From: Serendipita indica DSM 11827
Lineage: Eukaryota > Basidiomycota > Agaricomycetes > Sebacinales > Serendipitaceae
Direction of reading: 5' to 3'
DNA: 64,000 nucleotides
Assembly (NCBI GenBank): GCA_910890315.1
Contig: CAJVGD010000013.1
Coordinates: forward strand, 62,001-126,000
Each line of letters starts with the position of its first letter. Position 1 is the first letter of the stretch. Below the pieces are notes generated by a model, which had not been told where the DNA came from, made no database searches, and saw only the letters and a list, made by a program, of their open reading frames with translations. The translations under genes and the position numbers were made by a program. This document shows positions 9,907-22,050 of the stretch, piece by piece.

Positions 9907-12900
9907 ATGTTAGACCCCGACGTCGATCCTGGACCAAGTAGTCTGCTCGTTCATGCCTCTGTACGACGAAGCGCCAGCCCATCTACTTCCAATCTACTTC
10001 CTCCACCTTCAAAACGACAAAAGACGACTGCTACCACCGATCCCGTGGCCGCTCACAGTCCAACCGCCCAGGGCAAACGAGCAAAGGGCCGTAAGAAGCT
10101 CTTGGAACACACCATTGACATTTCCACCACCATTTCGACCTCGTACATGCCTTTGGATCCAGCCGCAGTCCCCGCAAGCAGATCGGAAAAGCCTTCGCCG
10201 ACAAAGGATTCGCAGGCAGACGGCTCGATTCGTTGCATTTGTGGGACACATTGGGACGACGGTCAAATGGTCCAATGCGACGACTGTCAGACGTGGCAAC
10301 ACACAAAGTGCTACCGCGTCGACTTTGAGCGGCTGAAAAAGGACAGCGAGGCGCTCTGGGTATGCGTCGTGTGTGATGAAGCCAAATGGAGCCACGCGAC
10401 GCTCGATTCAGAGTGGGCGAATCGAATGCAAAAGAGCGAAGAAGAGCGCGAACGCTTGGCTGCACTCGCAAAGCAGGTCGAGTCGGCGGCAGGAAGAGGG
10501 AATGGACATTCGCGACGAGGTCGTGGTACTGGGCGCCGACCGAATAACATTTCGCTCGACATTTCTTCTGCCCTTGCTGGTCGCAACATCGTGCAAGAGT
10601 CGGATGAGGAGACGGTGGACGAGCCAGAGACGTGGAGAAAGGTGTACGTGAGCATTGAGCATAATATTGGAGATGAGAGTTCTGCTCCGCACATTCGCTC
10701 CTTTCTCCAGACGTATGGCCCAAAGTCGCAGTTTGTCGCCAAGTCTGTCCAGCGGCACTATGGATGGGCCACTCCTGATCCAAAGGGCAAAGGCAAGGCG
10801 ATTGAGATTGGTGACTATGATTATCTCGATCGCTCGATGCCCATCATCGTCTCGGACCGTGAGCTACGAGCGGCAGAAGACGAGGCTTGGGTCACTGTCC
10901 GTGCCAAATATTCTGGTCCTCTTCCCACCCAACCAGCGCGATCAAGCAAGTCCCCTGCTCCGCGTCCATCCACTTCAAATGCAGCGGCGACATTGGCCCC
11001 TCCGCCCCCTGCACTCGAGTCCGTACAGCCGGCTACGAGCTGGTCGTATGCAAACGTCTTTCAACGGGCGACTGGACAAACCAATCCCGTTCCGAAACCC
11101 CCAAATCCCGTTCTCACTACCACTGCACAATCAACGCCACAGCGACCCGGTCGCACCTCTACTTCGCCTGCTCCCGATGCAAGAAGAGGTGCTGCATCTC
11201 CTATCACAGTTCGCGGCGCCAAAGGTGCCGACGATGGAGCCCCAAAGGTGCAGGATCGCGTGCCGACTCAGGACCCCTATGTCGCCCAAGAATACTCCCT
11301 CCATGCATCTCAACCTATTCCTCCCCGCACGCTTATTGCCCTTTATCCAGCGAGTCTATCCTCACATGCATCATACCTCAAGACTTCTTCTAATCAGTAC
11401 CTCCGCCTAGGCACGCCTAAGCCACACGTTAGGATGATGCCGCCCCCTCTTCCCCTCATCCTCGACTCTCGAGTTCTTGGTGGGATCGGTCGCTTTGCGA
11501 GAAGCGGCTGCTGGCCCAACAGTGTCCTTCGCAGCGTCGTCCTCAAGGGTCGACAGGACAAGAGTTTAAAGAGCCACGTAGGAGATCCGAGTGAGATTGT
11601 TTTTGGCATCTTTAGCTTGCGCGAGCTTCAAGAGGGAGAGGAAGTTGTACTCGGTTGGCAGTGGGACGACGCCCATCGCCTTCATCGTCTTCCTCGGCTC
11701 TTGCTCGAAGAAGCGCGTCAGACTTTGCAGGGCACAAATGACGAGACCAAGTATGTCTTTCACGTCATTTTCTATATCAATGGCTAACGTGACATAGGGA
11801 CTTTGAACGCAAATATTTTTCCAAACTCTCCTTCTCGCTACAAGAGGCGTTTGGAGGGTGTGCTTGTCAAGATGATCCGACACTCAATGGAGAAGCGCCC
11901 CTGAGCGGATCATCACCTCGCAGACGGTGTGCCCTCAAGACGCTCTCCGAGTGGGTGGAACGTCAGAAGCAGCGAGAGATTGCCGCAAAAGAAATGGCAA
12001 TGGACAAGGACGATAGTGAGCGAACGGAACCAGACGACACGATTCCACCTCAGGCTCCGGATCCCGCCCGCAAAGTCATCAAGCCCTCTATTGCCCATCT
12101 TTCGAACCCGGTCACTACTCCTCATGCGGTCACTTCGCATCCCTCGCTCTCTGCGCCGACTCACACTTCGAGTCCGATGCCTCAATCCTCATCTCGTGGT
12201 GCTTTGGCGTTCATCACGGGACCAGCGTTTTCCCCAAACGATCCCTTATCGAGACCGAGCGCACCCCCCGAATCCGGTCCCCGTGTTGCGATCATCCACC
12301 CAACTCCTCAACCTCCTTTGATGCAACCTGCGCCACCGTTGGTCGCACCTACACCACGACATTCCCAAGTCAGCATGCTATGGGAGCCTACTCGTCTACC
12401 CGCATCCACCCCTCGTTCCTCGGGTCCTGTCTCCATGGCCGCTCTCATTCACGAGAGCGACACGCACCCACTCTCTCGACCATCCTCTCGTCAAATGTCG
12501 ACACCTCGTTCATCGAATCAACTCAAGGTACCCGTCCCACAGCACCGCGGCGCGACTCCGCTCAGTGCATCGCAAGAACTTTTCCAACTGTGGGGCCGAA
12601 ACGTCACTGCTGGTGCTCTCACAGCGAGGTCAGACGATACGGATGAAGATATTCTCGTTCGTGCGCTAGATATTACACTTGGTCCGCTCATTGGAGCCAA
12701 ACGAGGTGTGCGTATTGAAGATGTCGAACATGGTGGTCTTGGTATGGCCAAACCTGTCGCTGGCTATGGACGCGTCTCCTCTAGTTTGCCAAAGGCGGCC
12801 AAGCGGAAAAGGCAAGATGTGGAAGATGGCGAAGATGGCGAAGATGGCGACCTGCCCTTGCAGAAGAGACGAAAGCAAGATGTCTCCCTTCCGCCTCGTC

Positions 12901-15440
12901 TCCGGTCAAAGCAGAAGAGGAAGCGACATGTGCCTCGCCTTTCAAATGGGATGGACGTTGACGGGGAGCGAATCGGTCCGTCTTTTTTTTCTCAATCCTA
13001 TAGAATTCACACTGATGGTGAAATAGCTACGGACAGTTACGAGTTTACATTTAGGGTCCCGACGTCGCTTTCTGCGCACGAGATGGAGGCTCCGAATCCT
13101 GACGATATTCGAGAGAGTATCATGAGGGTTCTGGAGGAGCAAGGAATGTCTATTGATGTCCTCAATGAGGCACCCTCGACACCGCCTCCTGAAGCCTCCT
13201 CTGCTCACCAGGAGACACGGCTGACTGAAGTCGAGGCGTCGACTCCAGTACCTCCAATCGCTCCTCGTTCTCCTACTCCACCCACCCAGCAGCCAGTTGT
13301 CCTAACCCCAAAGGACGAGACCCCGCCTGAGGTTGCCCATGAGGTTGCTACTGAGAACATCGCCTCTCCGGAAGGATCTCCTGCCAAGATGCAGGTCGAT
13401 TCGACTCCGGAGCCACCAACGGTTAACGAGGAAAATGAGATGCAAGATGAGCATCAAGTCGTTCAAACGCTCACGAAAGTATCTTCATTTGAACAGTCGG
13501 TGACGGCCGAGCCAGCGGACGAGACTGCACGGGCCATACCGAACGAAGTGCCACAATCATCGAATCGACCTATCACACCCATCCCAATGATCATGCCGGT
13601 CGTCGATTCGCATCGACATTGGCATTCTCCTGCACCGAGCTCTGTGCCAGAGGATCATGTTCTCTTGCCAACCGAAGAGCCAACCGTGCCAGAGTCCCGG
13701 TCGCCAACAGCGTCTGACATTGAAACTGCGCCTCCTCCAGAGAGCATGTCACCGCCGCCCGCCATTGTCGTCGGTCGTAGGTTGGTCACACCGGATAGCG
13801 ATCGGGAACAAACACCGGTGGTGGTGGCGGCCTCAAGGGACCAGGATAACTCGTCTGAGCTCAGCGGAGATCCCGATGACTATGCCGAGAATCAAGATGA
13901 TGAGGACGAGAGAAAGTCCGAAGGGAGCGAGGAGGAAGAAGACGGGAGTGAGAATGGGAACGATGAAGAAGATGAGGAGAGCTCTGACTTTGATACCAAA
14001 CAAACGTTTGACGACTCGGGCTCGCTTACACCAGCACCTTCTCCGACTCCCTTGCCTACTTCTGTTCAGGCTCTACCCGAAGTAGCGCAGCCGTCAACAC
14101 CTCCACCTCACCAAATCGCACTCCCTGCCTTTGAATCGTCTTTGACTTCGTCCTCGATAGTCGCGACACAAGCCGAGCTCGTTCAAAAGGAGGACGATAG
14201 GGCCTTACAGGAACCGTCCATCGCGTCTGCGCCGCCCAAGGAGGCTCCCGCCCTCTCAACTGTTCCCGAACATGTTCTCCATCAGAGCAACACACCGCAA
14301 AGCTCTCCAGGTCCCGAGGATATACCGCCTCCTGGTTCTTCTGCAGATCAGCCACCTAGTGATAAGCCACAACAGACGCATATTCGTCGTATGACGCTCA
14401 AGGATTATGCTCGAAAACGAAAACTGGCTGCCGTCTCACCTCTGCCTCCATCAGGACCTGTTGCGACGGGCTATTTTGCCAAAATGTCGTCTCCTGGACC
14501 CGCACCCGCGCCGACGGCTACAGAACCTGTTCCGACTGAAGAGCCAGTGACACCGCTTACGGCTGCATTACCCCGGAGAGACGATGCAACTCCTCTAAGA
14601 GTGGATTTATCCCCTTTTCCCGACCCGATATCGTTGAAGCGTGAGCAATCGATCGAGGTGCATTTCTTTTCTCTTTACTTAGGAGATATTGACCATTGCC
14701 TTTAGCCTCTTTCTCTTACATCCTCTCAGCAAGCCGCAGTCTCCTCTCCGACGGTCGCCAACCCACCACGCCCACTACCAGTATCTCACCCTATTTCTAG
14801 ACAGTTGGATACTGATCGCTCTCTGTTACCATCACCTTTTCCAATATCAAGTCTGGACAGGGAGACTTCACCAGTGAGCGTCAGGACGGTCTCGAGTCCT
14901 CCGCGCCACCTACCCACTGTCAGTTCACCACGTGCTACTTCGCCAGCAGACCTGAACGCCATCAAGATGATGGAGGACGGAGAGATTGAAGCGTCGACGA
15001 CGCCTTCGCCCTCGAGAACGCCCGCTCCTTCCTTTGGTGGATCTCTCCCCACTCGAAGATCCACATCGCCGATGCGGTCTTCATCGTTTGCGGATGGCAA
15101 GGCCTCTCAGGCGCCAAATCAACCACGGTCAATGGGTCCACGCGCGAATGGGGCGCCCTCTCATGCCTTTCCATTCAATAGTCAACCCAGTCGTTCGTCT
15201 ACCAACGGCACCCCGTCACGTCCTCCACCTCCTAGAAGTGATCGACCCCCACCGTCTGGCCCGCGTGCTCTCCGAGGCCTCGACGGGCGTGGACCACCTC
15301 CTCGACACTCTGACCGGCCTCCCGACAAGCCAGCACGCGCCTGGGACAGAGATCGAGATCGAAGCGATATGGACCGCGATCGTGATCGTGACCGGGACCA
15401 CCGACTGTGGAGACCGCGGGGTGGATATCCAAGGGGTTAA
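9907..15440 (+). CDS. SET3: SET3-like PHD finger and SET domain chromatin protein
   Basis: Exons 9907-11750, 11798-14657 and 14706-15440 join in frame to 1,812 aa. A 51-nt stretch at 12976-13026 (GTCCGT, T-run, ATAG) may be a further in-frame intron. The PHD finger spans about residues 108-158 (CICG, CDDC, H, C, CVVC). A SET domain follows at about 455-615, but the catalytic NHxxxPN block reads GCWPN and the usual Tyr of the GEE..Y motif is replaced (GEEVVLGW). That matches Set3/UpSET/MLL5 proteins, which read H3K4 methylation through the PHD finger, bring in histone deacetylases and are thought not to methylate. The rest is disordered, with a Glu/Asp-rich stretch and an RD-repeat C-terminus. 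Homology to yeast Set3 is recognised from domain order. Confidence 0.9.
12976..13026 (+). other. Possible in-frame intron (51 nt) of the SET3-like gene
   Basis: The segment starts GTCCGT, carries a run of T, contains ACTGAT as a candidate branch point and ends ATAG. Its length is a multiple of three and it contains no stop, so either splicing or retention keeps the frame. Splicing would remove 17 residues. Confidence 0.5.
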
Positions 15441-15749
15441 TTCGCACATCTCTCGGACTGACTGGCGCTTTCTTGTTTTTTGCGTAACTGCGTATTATCC
15501 TGACTTATTGCCTGTACCTGCTTTTATTCCTTTGACTGGTCCTCCATCGTGTACTTTTCCTCTTGCAGACGTCGCCAAGTACCGGGTTTTCTACACTGTG
15601 TTCACTCTATCAAGTCTGAATGATACCTCCCTCAATTGTACTCAATCACCCCCCGAATCAACTAGCAATGATTCTTTGTCTACCTTGGTTCCGGCCTCGA
15701 CTTCTGGACTTTGTATCTGCACGCCGGATTGGACGGTTTTGGACACGGA

Positions 15750-17137
15750 ATGGATTCCTCAGGCTCGAAACCATTCTCTGCGGAGCGTTATTTCGCCACT
15801 CAGCCAAAACCGGCGTATCTTGATGAGATCTTGAACGGCGTTCGCGAGTTTGTCGCCGCGAATCGACAAGCAGGACGCCGAATTGTGCTCGTAACGGTAT
15901 ATGAATCATGATTATCGCATTGGACACGCGACTTATCATCTCGAATGACAGTCAGGAGGGACGACAGTCCCACTCGAACTAAACGTGTATGTCTCTTCCC
16001 TTTCTCAAGACGTTTACTTTCTGAGTGGCAATCGTCAGTGTTCGCTTTCTCGACAACTTTTCTGCGGGTCAGTTGTTAGTCTATGATGCGTTCTTTGTAC
16101 GTCTGTGGCGAGTGGATGGAAACTGAGTTACTGTCTAGGCACACGAGGAGCGACGTCTGCCGAATACTTTCTCTCGCATGACTATGCTGTCATCTTTATG
16201 CATCGACAATTCAGTCAACAGCCGTTTCTGCGACACTACTCGCATTCGACGAATCCGTTTCTTGACCTCTTAGAAGTCGAGGAAGACGAACCTCCGTCGA
16301 ACCAAAACCCTGGAACCCCATCAGACGGGAAGCCGCGACTCCCACGGATTACAGTCAATCCATCACCAGAGGCACGACCACTGCTCTTACATGTCCTTCG
16401 AGAGAACATGCGCGTAAAGCGACAGGGCACTCTGCATACAGTCACATTCGTGACGATTGATGACTATCTGTTCCTCTTGAGGGATATTGCAGGGATTCTG
16501 GGGAGCGATGCTACACACGGGCGCGATACCCTGTATTATCTCGCCGCGGCAGTGAGCGATTTCTTCCTCCCGCGGCAAAAAATGGCAAGTGCTATCTTAT
16601 TGCTTGACCATGGCTCTCGCTTATTGACCCAATGGCGGTTGGATATGATTCGCTAGTCGGAGCACAAGATTCAGTCGGGAAAAGGGACGCTTCATATTGA
16701 GATGGATCAAGTACCGAAAATCCTGAAGCCACTGGTCAGCGAATGGACTCCAGGTGGATATATTGTCAGCTTCAAGGTGCGTTTGCTGGCTTTACTCCAC
16801 ACTACCAATGTTTTCCAATTCGCTTGAACGTTGACTGGTTATTGAACAGCTTGAAACGGACCCAGCGCTCTTGATTCCCAAATCTCGTATCGCACTGGAG
16901 CGATACGGCCACCAAGTCGTCATCGGCAACGAATTACATACACGAAAGTATCAAGTCGTCTTTGTCGAACCAATAGACCCAGCCTCGCAATCACAAGCAA
17001 CGGACGCGGAGCGATTCACCGAAGAGTGGATCAAGATTCGCGAGGATGACGACGTTGAGATTGAGAAGCTAATCGTCGAGAAGCTGATAGCCAGACATAC
17101 CGCGTGGATAAACAGGCTAACCGTGAATAAAGTCTGA
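15750..17137 (+). CDS. CAB2: Phosphopantothenate-cysteine ligase (coenzyme A biosynthesis)
   Basis: Six exons, 15750-15896, 15952-15986, 16039-16067, 16139-16584, 16657-16776 and 16850-17137, join to 354 aa. The enzyme joins cysteine to 4'-phosphopantothenate, the second step of coenzyme A synthesis. Family blocks seen are the AERYF start, VTSGGTTVPLE, VRFLDNFSAGTRG, AAAVSDF and the C-terminal KYQVVFV. Length agrees with eukaryotic PPCS proteins. The start at 15750 gives the usual short N-terminus. Intron 4 (16585-16656) begins with GC rather than GT (GCAAGT, the accepted GC-AG consensus). The gene ends 71 bp from the convergent aldo-keto reductase. Confidence 0.92.
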
Positions 17138-17208
17138 GGATTCCGTCCAGAGTAAACCATACACGCTCCTATCCGTACTTTAGGGTATATACTGATCAAC
17201 CGTCCCCT

Positions 17209-18295
17209 TCATGGCGCGTGGATGGGATTCCAGCTGACCGCACCCATGTCACCCAAATCCAGACTGTCAAGTTTTTCCATATCGGCATCGTCGATTGCAA
17301 AGTCGTATACATTTGCATTCGATCTAATTCGCTCGTCATGAATCGACTTTGGCAAAGGGGAGAATCTGCAATGGTGTTCAGGGAGCGTGGTGTACGGAAA
17401 TAAAACCACCTACCCCTTCTGCAGACTCCAGCGTATCAGAATTTGAGGAACCTCCTTGCCGTATTTCAACGAAAGCTCTTTGAAAACTGGATTGTCCCAT
17501 CGCTGCCCGCGCATGATGGGGCAGTACGCCTGGACGACAATGTTATTGTCCTTGCACCATTGTACAATCGGCCTTTGTTGACAGAACGGATGTAGTTCAA
17601 TTTGATTCACCGCAGGGAGTTCCAACGACGCCGACTTGATCTCTTCGAGGTGACGCACCCCGCTGCCGGTTCGATCAATATTAGCCTCGCGCACAGAGAA
17701 AGCATCAAGCATACTAGTTTGAGACGCCGATAGATTTGATCTTTCCATCGTCCCGTGCCTTGATGAGAGCCTTCCATGTGTCAAGCCGTCGCTCTTTTCC
17801 AGAGAGCGGGTCATGAATCAGAAAGAGGTCCATGTATTCGAGTCCAAAGTTCCTTAGAGATTGGTCTATCCACGTCAGAGTCTTTTCGTAACCATGATTT
17901 CGCGAGTTAATCTTGGATGCTATTCGGTCGTCAGCTTTGAAGGAAAACGAGGGCACCTTCAAGCGCACTAATGAATAGCATTTCCCGTACAAGTCCGCTC
18001 TCTTTAACCGCTTGTCCGACCTCTGGTATCGTCAGACGTGGGATTGGACGATGACGAAGCCCTCACCAGTCTCATTTCTGTAAACTTGGGCAGAGTCTAC
18101 GTGCCTAAGAGCCGCAATTAGTGATTGAATACCCAGGGTCATTGAGGAGGTATAAACTCACCTGTACCCAGCTCTGAAAGCGGCCGCGCAAGCGGTAGTC
18201 GCAGTTGGCCCCGTATTTTGGTAGACGCCGAGTCCTAACAGAGGCATTGCACGTCCAGATCTTAGAGTGACTGTCGAATTCAGCGAGAGCGGCAT
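17209..18295 (-). CDS. Aldo-keto reductase (AKR-1)
   Basis: Six exons, 18295-18162, 18104-18067, 18022-17969, 17919-17715, 17662-17414 and 17365-17209, join to 278 aa. NAD(P)H-dependent reductase of carbonyl compounds, AKR superfamily of the Gcy1/Ypr1 type. The catalytic tetrad is present: Asp and Tyr in HVDSAQVY, Lys in FITSK, and His in FLIHDP. The start gives PLLGLGVYQNTG at the expected place. The cofactor-binding end carries PLPKS followed by an R-x-x-x-N block. The substrate cannot be told from sequence. It is paralogous to the reductase at 19473-20555 and divergent from the ZZ gene that starts 171 bp away. Exon edges could be off by a base or two. Confidence 0.88.
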
Positions 18296-18465
18296 GTCGC
18301 CAATATTCATTATCGTGGTCGAGGTCAAGTTCAGAGGTGGAATAAACTCAATTAGAGCGAGACATTCAAGCAGATAGTCACTCTATTATGAACAAGTACA
18401 TTGTACTGTAGTGGTCGTGTGCTATCTCACGGCTTGGCCATCACCGTGACTGCAATCAGCTCGAT

Positions 18466-19364
18466 ATGGAAGTCGTAAGCCGCCATTTGGGTCATTAATC
18501 GAACATAAGCTGACGTATATACAGTATATCGCAAACGGGTGAGGCCGTTTCTCCATCCCCAGACCTCAGAGCTTATCCAAATCGACATCCCAGAGGGGTC
18601 AAGAAATGCGACTGCTGTGATAAAGACTATCTTGTCAAATTCTTTACATGCACGGCATGTGCACCGCATTCTAGTGACAACAGCGTTGACATTGTCAAGT
18701 CGTGTCTTTCGCTCCTCCACGCCCTTGCTAATCGTGATATAGTGCACGACTTGCTGTTTAATGTACGCTCGAAGCTCACCAAGCACGCTGTGGACCAAAT
18801 CATCAATTTGTTTTTATGCGTACACGACGGCAATGCGGAGGATGCGGCACGGCCATCAGTAGCGATTACATGAAGTGCAACAATTGTTCGTTCGACCTAG
18901 TACGTACTCTATTTCTCCCTCTGCGCACCCCTTGACAACGCTCCTAGTGCATGCTATGCACCGTCCGTCGGCGGCCCATGGAAATCCATCAACACACAAA
19001 TCGGAACCACACGTTCAACTACTCGGCATGGCTACCACACAATAAACCAGGGCCCATCCGCACAGTGCAGAAGTTCCAGCTGAATTGGCAATGGCGATGT
19101 GACGTAAATGGCCCAGGGTGTACGCCGTATATCACAGGCCCATTCTTCCATTGCCTTGATTGTGACAAACCAGGATTCGATATTGTATTTCCCTTCCTTT
19201 CTCAGCCGCGCGGTAACATACTAAAAATACTATAGTGCGCTCACTGCGCTGATTTTGGAGGCATATGGAGACACGTCCGGCAAACTGGACACAGATTCAG
19301 CTTTCTACAGCAAGAAAGTCACATCGAGACGTCGGATCCGCCACCACCCTATCAGCCCTTCTGA
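18466..19364 (+). CDS. ZZ-type zinc-finger repeat protein (ZZ-2), probably frame-disrupted
   Basis: Exons are 18466-18474, microexon 18525-18538, 18594-18693, 18743-18899, 18948-19184 and 19236-19364. The protein starts MEVYIANGG and has three complete zinc modules of the ZZ pattern (CDCC, CTAC, DI, CTTC; CGGC, CNNC, DL, CMLC; C...C, CLDC, DI, CAHC). It ends SDPPPPYQPF, with a PPxY motif. Exon 4 is 157 nt although the flanking exons need a multiple of three, and the expected T-x-E-A-H...H-x-F stretch lies one frame over. So one base has probably been gained in exon 4, near 18755-18770. Otherwise the copy looks complete. It shares a short divergent promoter with AKR-1. Confidence 0.72.
18525..18538 (+). 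other. 14-nt microexon of ZZ-2
   Basis: TATATCGCAAACGG lies between an intron that starts GTAAGC and ends TATACAG (50 nt, branch point GCTGAC) and an intron that starts GTGAGG and ends CCCAG (55 nt). With the 9-nt first exon it restores the frame of the downstream zinc module. The minus-strand relatives have 11-nt microexons in the same place. Confidence 0.65.
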
Positions 19365-19472
19365 GACCCTTTGGTCGTATCATTTTGGGTCAGGGAGTAT
19401 TGATCGTCTTTCTCGTAGCCGGGAAAATACATCCTGTATACCAAATTTGCAACGGCATGATCAGTTTTGCTT

Positions 19473-20555
19473 CTATGGCACGTTTATGGGCGGGTTCCAG
19501 CCCGCTATCGCACCAGCGTCGCCTTGGTCCAAAGCATCCAACGCTGCCATATCCTCTTCGCTGATATTGAAATTGAATACATCCGCATTATGCTTTACGC
19601 GATGTGCTTGTGAGGATTTTGGAAGAGGGATAAACCTAAGAAAAGGCAATGAGACGCCACAAATCGTGACGGAAAAGTACATACCCTTTCTGAAGGCTCC
19701 ATCTCACGAGTATCTGACCAGTATCCCTCTCATACTTCTCAGACAAGTTGACAAGAGTGGGATTATCCCAATTTCGGCCACGGACGAGTGGGCAATATGC
19801 CTGATGCTTGTCAGCTTAGTCGGCGGGAAGGAACAGCTTGCGCACCTCTACGACGACCCCGTTCTCTCGACACCACTTGACAATATCTCGCCTTTGGCAA
19901 AACGGATGCAGCTCCACCTGATTCACAGATGGCAACTCGAGGCCTGCATCAACGATTTGCTGGAGGTGACGAACAGCGCTATAAAGAAAGTCAATCTCTA
20001 TGCGAGATAAGGTAAAATTGTCCTTACAAGTTACTGACGCCAACATTCTCGACAAGGCCTTCATCTCGCGCCTTGAGGAAGTCCTTCCACATTGACAATC
20101 TATCCGCTGGATCGATTCTTGGATCGTGTATCAGCAAGAGATTGATTGGACCGAACCAGAATCGGTCATTGTCATGTCTTGAAAACTGGCGATGGGAAGA
20201 CTTTACATGTTTATCGACTTCTTTCCAATCTCTGGACTGAATTTTTGTCGCTAATCGCCCCAGATATGTGTTAGATCTTCGAAATGTAGATAGAAGCCTC
20301 GCACTTACTGACGAATATCTCGGATCGGGGAAGTCCACTCTTCGAAATGGCTTCTGCCACTTCAGCTTCGTTTGCGTACATCTGCGCCGAATCTATGTGT
20401 CTATATCCTGCTTCGAGTGCGGCTAGACATGCGGTGACGACTGTTTCCCCAGTGTTCTTATATACGCCGAGCCCCAGACTCGGGATCTTAGTCCCAGAGG
20501 AGAGGGTCTGGTATGAGCGAATTGAGAGCCCTTCCGGTTGTTCTGAGGAGCTCAT
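19473..20555 (-). CDS. Aldo-keto reductase (AKR-2)
   Basis: Five exons join to 293 aa; introns of about 58, 49, 45 and 49 nt were placed by conserved protein sequence, and the spliced length is a multiple of three. Homologous to AKR-1 throughout. Tetrad residues are present: Asp and Tyr in HIDSAQMY, Lys in FVTTK, His in LLIHDP. The segment between the Lys and the His (DWKEVDKHVK to FGPINLL) is about nine residues longer than in AKR-1 and poorly conserved, so activity is less certain. The start at 20555 begins MSSSEQPEGL and precedes SLGLGVYKNTG. It lies between ZZ-2 (convergent, 108 bp) and ZZ-C (same strand, 158 bp). Confidence 0.85.
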
Positions 20556-20713
20556 AATATCTGCCTGATTGCGGTAAACAGTCGTTCAACGAAATGCGCC
20601 GTTGTGGTGGGTGACTAAGTCCAGTATTGTGAGTGGCCAAGCTGCAGGGATGAGATGTTCTATTGGTCTACATACGTCATCACGGAGAAGAGTTAGGTAC
20701 GGCCGCCGATGCC

Positions 20714-21654
20714 CTAAGCGACATATGGCGGAGGGTCTTCGCTTCTCTCCAGAATATCGTTATTCTCTGCAATATCTGGTGAACCGGAAACGAAAGCATT
20801 CACTCCTTCTGGTAACACTCCTCCAACTTCAAGCACGAAAAGTACCATATCGTGGGGATGCTGCCGAATATGGCGACGGCCTTTGCCGTCTTCAGCGCAT
20901 TTGAGACACTATTCACTGTCAGTAGAAGGTTTAGAGACTATAAGACGCACTATATCATAAGACCTGCAACCAAGACAGACGAGAGCCCCTTGTTGGAGGT
21001 TTGTTTCACAATGCTTACAGTTCCAGCTGTCGTAGCTTGGTCGGCTTGGGACAGAGATGAGCTCAAGTTCTTTGAGCATATGATTAGGTCTTATTTCTAC
21101 ATGCGAGAACCCATGATTTCCTCGCGTTGACTTGTGACTGGCCATAGCTGGCGTGTCAATAGAGCATTTTAGGCACTTCTTGCGTCATTTCAAACCTATA
21201 GCAGCTAGATAAGATACATACCAAGGCAAAAGATGGAATGCTGTTATCGTCTGTGCACCTAGTACACATGACACAGTTGCGAGTGATAGGCGACCGACAG
21301 TGACGACAGGTACGTTGAAGGCGCGTCAGAGCAAACTCATGGTTTGCACCGTTTCGATAGGTGTGTATCTCACGAGAGTATGGATTGATACAGTTGAAGC
21401 ACTGGTAAGGGTCAAGGTCTGAAGCTGCTGATAGGACGCAGTCTTACAATCTTGAAAGGGCATCCTTGACAGCTATACCATGCGAGGTGACTAAAGCTAT
21501 TGCAAATATGGCACGCCTGAGGCTCCCTTGGGCGGCGTGAGAATGTCAGAAAACCGTCAAAGTCTGGGTACCAACCTGCGATATACCTATATGCATGTTT
21601 CCATTTATAGGGTTAGTCTCTCCTGTTTATTTTAGAGGTACGTACAATCGACAT
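20714..21654 (-). CDS. ZZ-type zinc-finger repeat protein (ZZ-C)
   Basis: Six exons join to 232 aa (941 bp span less 242 bp of introns). Exon 1 encodes only M-S-I, then an 11-nt microexon GTATATCGCAG, then exons each ending inside a ZZ module. Modules read CHIC...CQGC...CFNC with H/H, then CRHC...CTRC...CLKC, then CKHC...CLGC...DI...CLKC. Introns again fall just before the third Cys pair. The C-terminus ends RSEDPPPYVA, with a PPxY motif. No break is seen. It lies downstream of ZZ-B in the same orientation. Confidence 0.8.
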
Positions 21655-22050
21655 GCCAAAGACTTTCGGGTTTGCGTGAGAGAATTGACGCGCGAGTAGT
21701 TTGTACCGTAGCGTCTCTTTATAACTTGAAGACGGCAACTAACGTGGCAGTGTAAAGAAGACGTTCGACTGCGAGTATTTCGTTCCATCGCTGCGGTCAT
21801 TGAAACTTGCGTTTGAAATCCGCTCTGTAAACATGCTCGCACATTTATAACCGCCCACATTTGGAGTCCAGCAATTAATTGTGCTTAAGAAATATTTCTC
21901 AACTCGGAAATCGTCGCTCGTCGGTGCAGGTCGCAGAGTCCGGGTGCCTCATGCCCGAAAACAAATTATACATTCATCACCTCCGTCATCTGCCTTCTTT
22001 CTATTCAGTGCTAAAACTTGCAATAATACTAGCCCGTGTAGGGTGGCGGC
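21655..22050. other. Intergenic between ZZ-C and ZZ-B
   Basis: About 400 bp separating two tandem genes on the minus strand, presumably the ZZ-C promoter and the ZZ-B terminator. Short frames here are not supported as genes. Confidence 0.5.

Noticed and set aside
10031-10783. 250-aa minus-strand frame inside the SET3-like gene
   Set aside because: Lies fully within the coding exon, has shadow-type composition, and the plus strand encodes a clear PHD finger.
12820-12860. GATGGCGAA triplet-of-codons repeat as a microsatellite of interest
   Set aside because: It merely encodes the acidic EDGEDGEDG stretch of the SET3-like protein.
15344-15440. RD-repeat C-terminus as a separate RNA-binding protein
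   Set aside because: It is in frame with the third exon of the SET3-like gene across a good 48-nt intron.
18160-18185. Suspected frameshift in exon 1 of AKR-1
   Set aside because: Rechecking the base count shows the exon is 134 nt and all six exons sum to a multiple of three.
18427-18798. 123-aa minus-strand frame as a gene
   Set aside because: Overlaps ZZ-2 exons whose Cys pairs and splice signals are far better supported.
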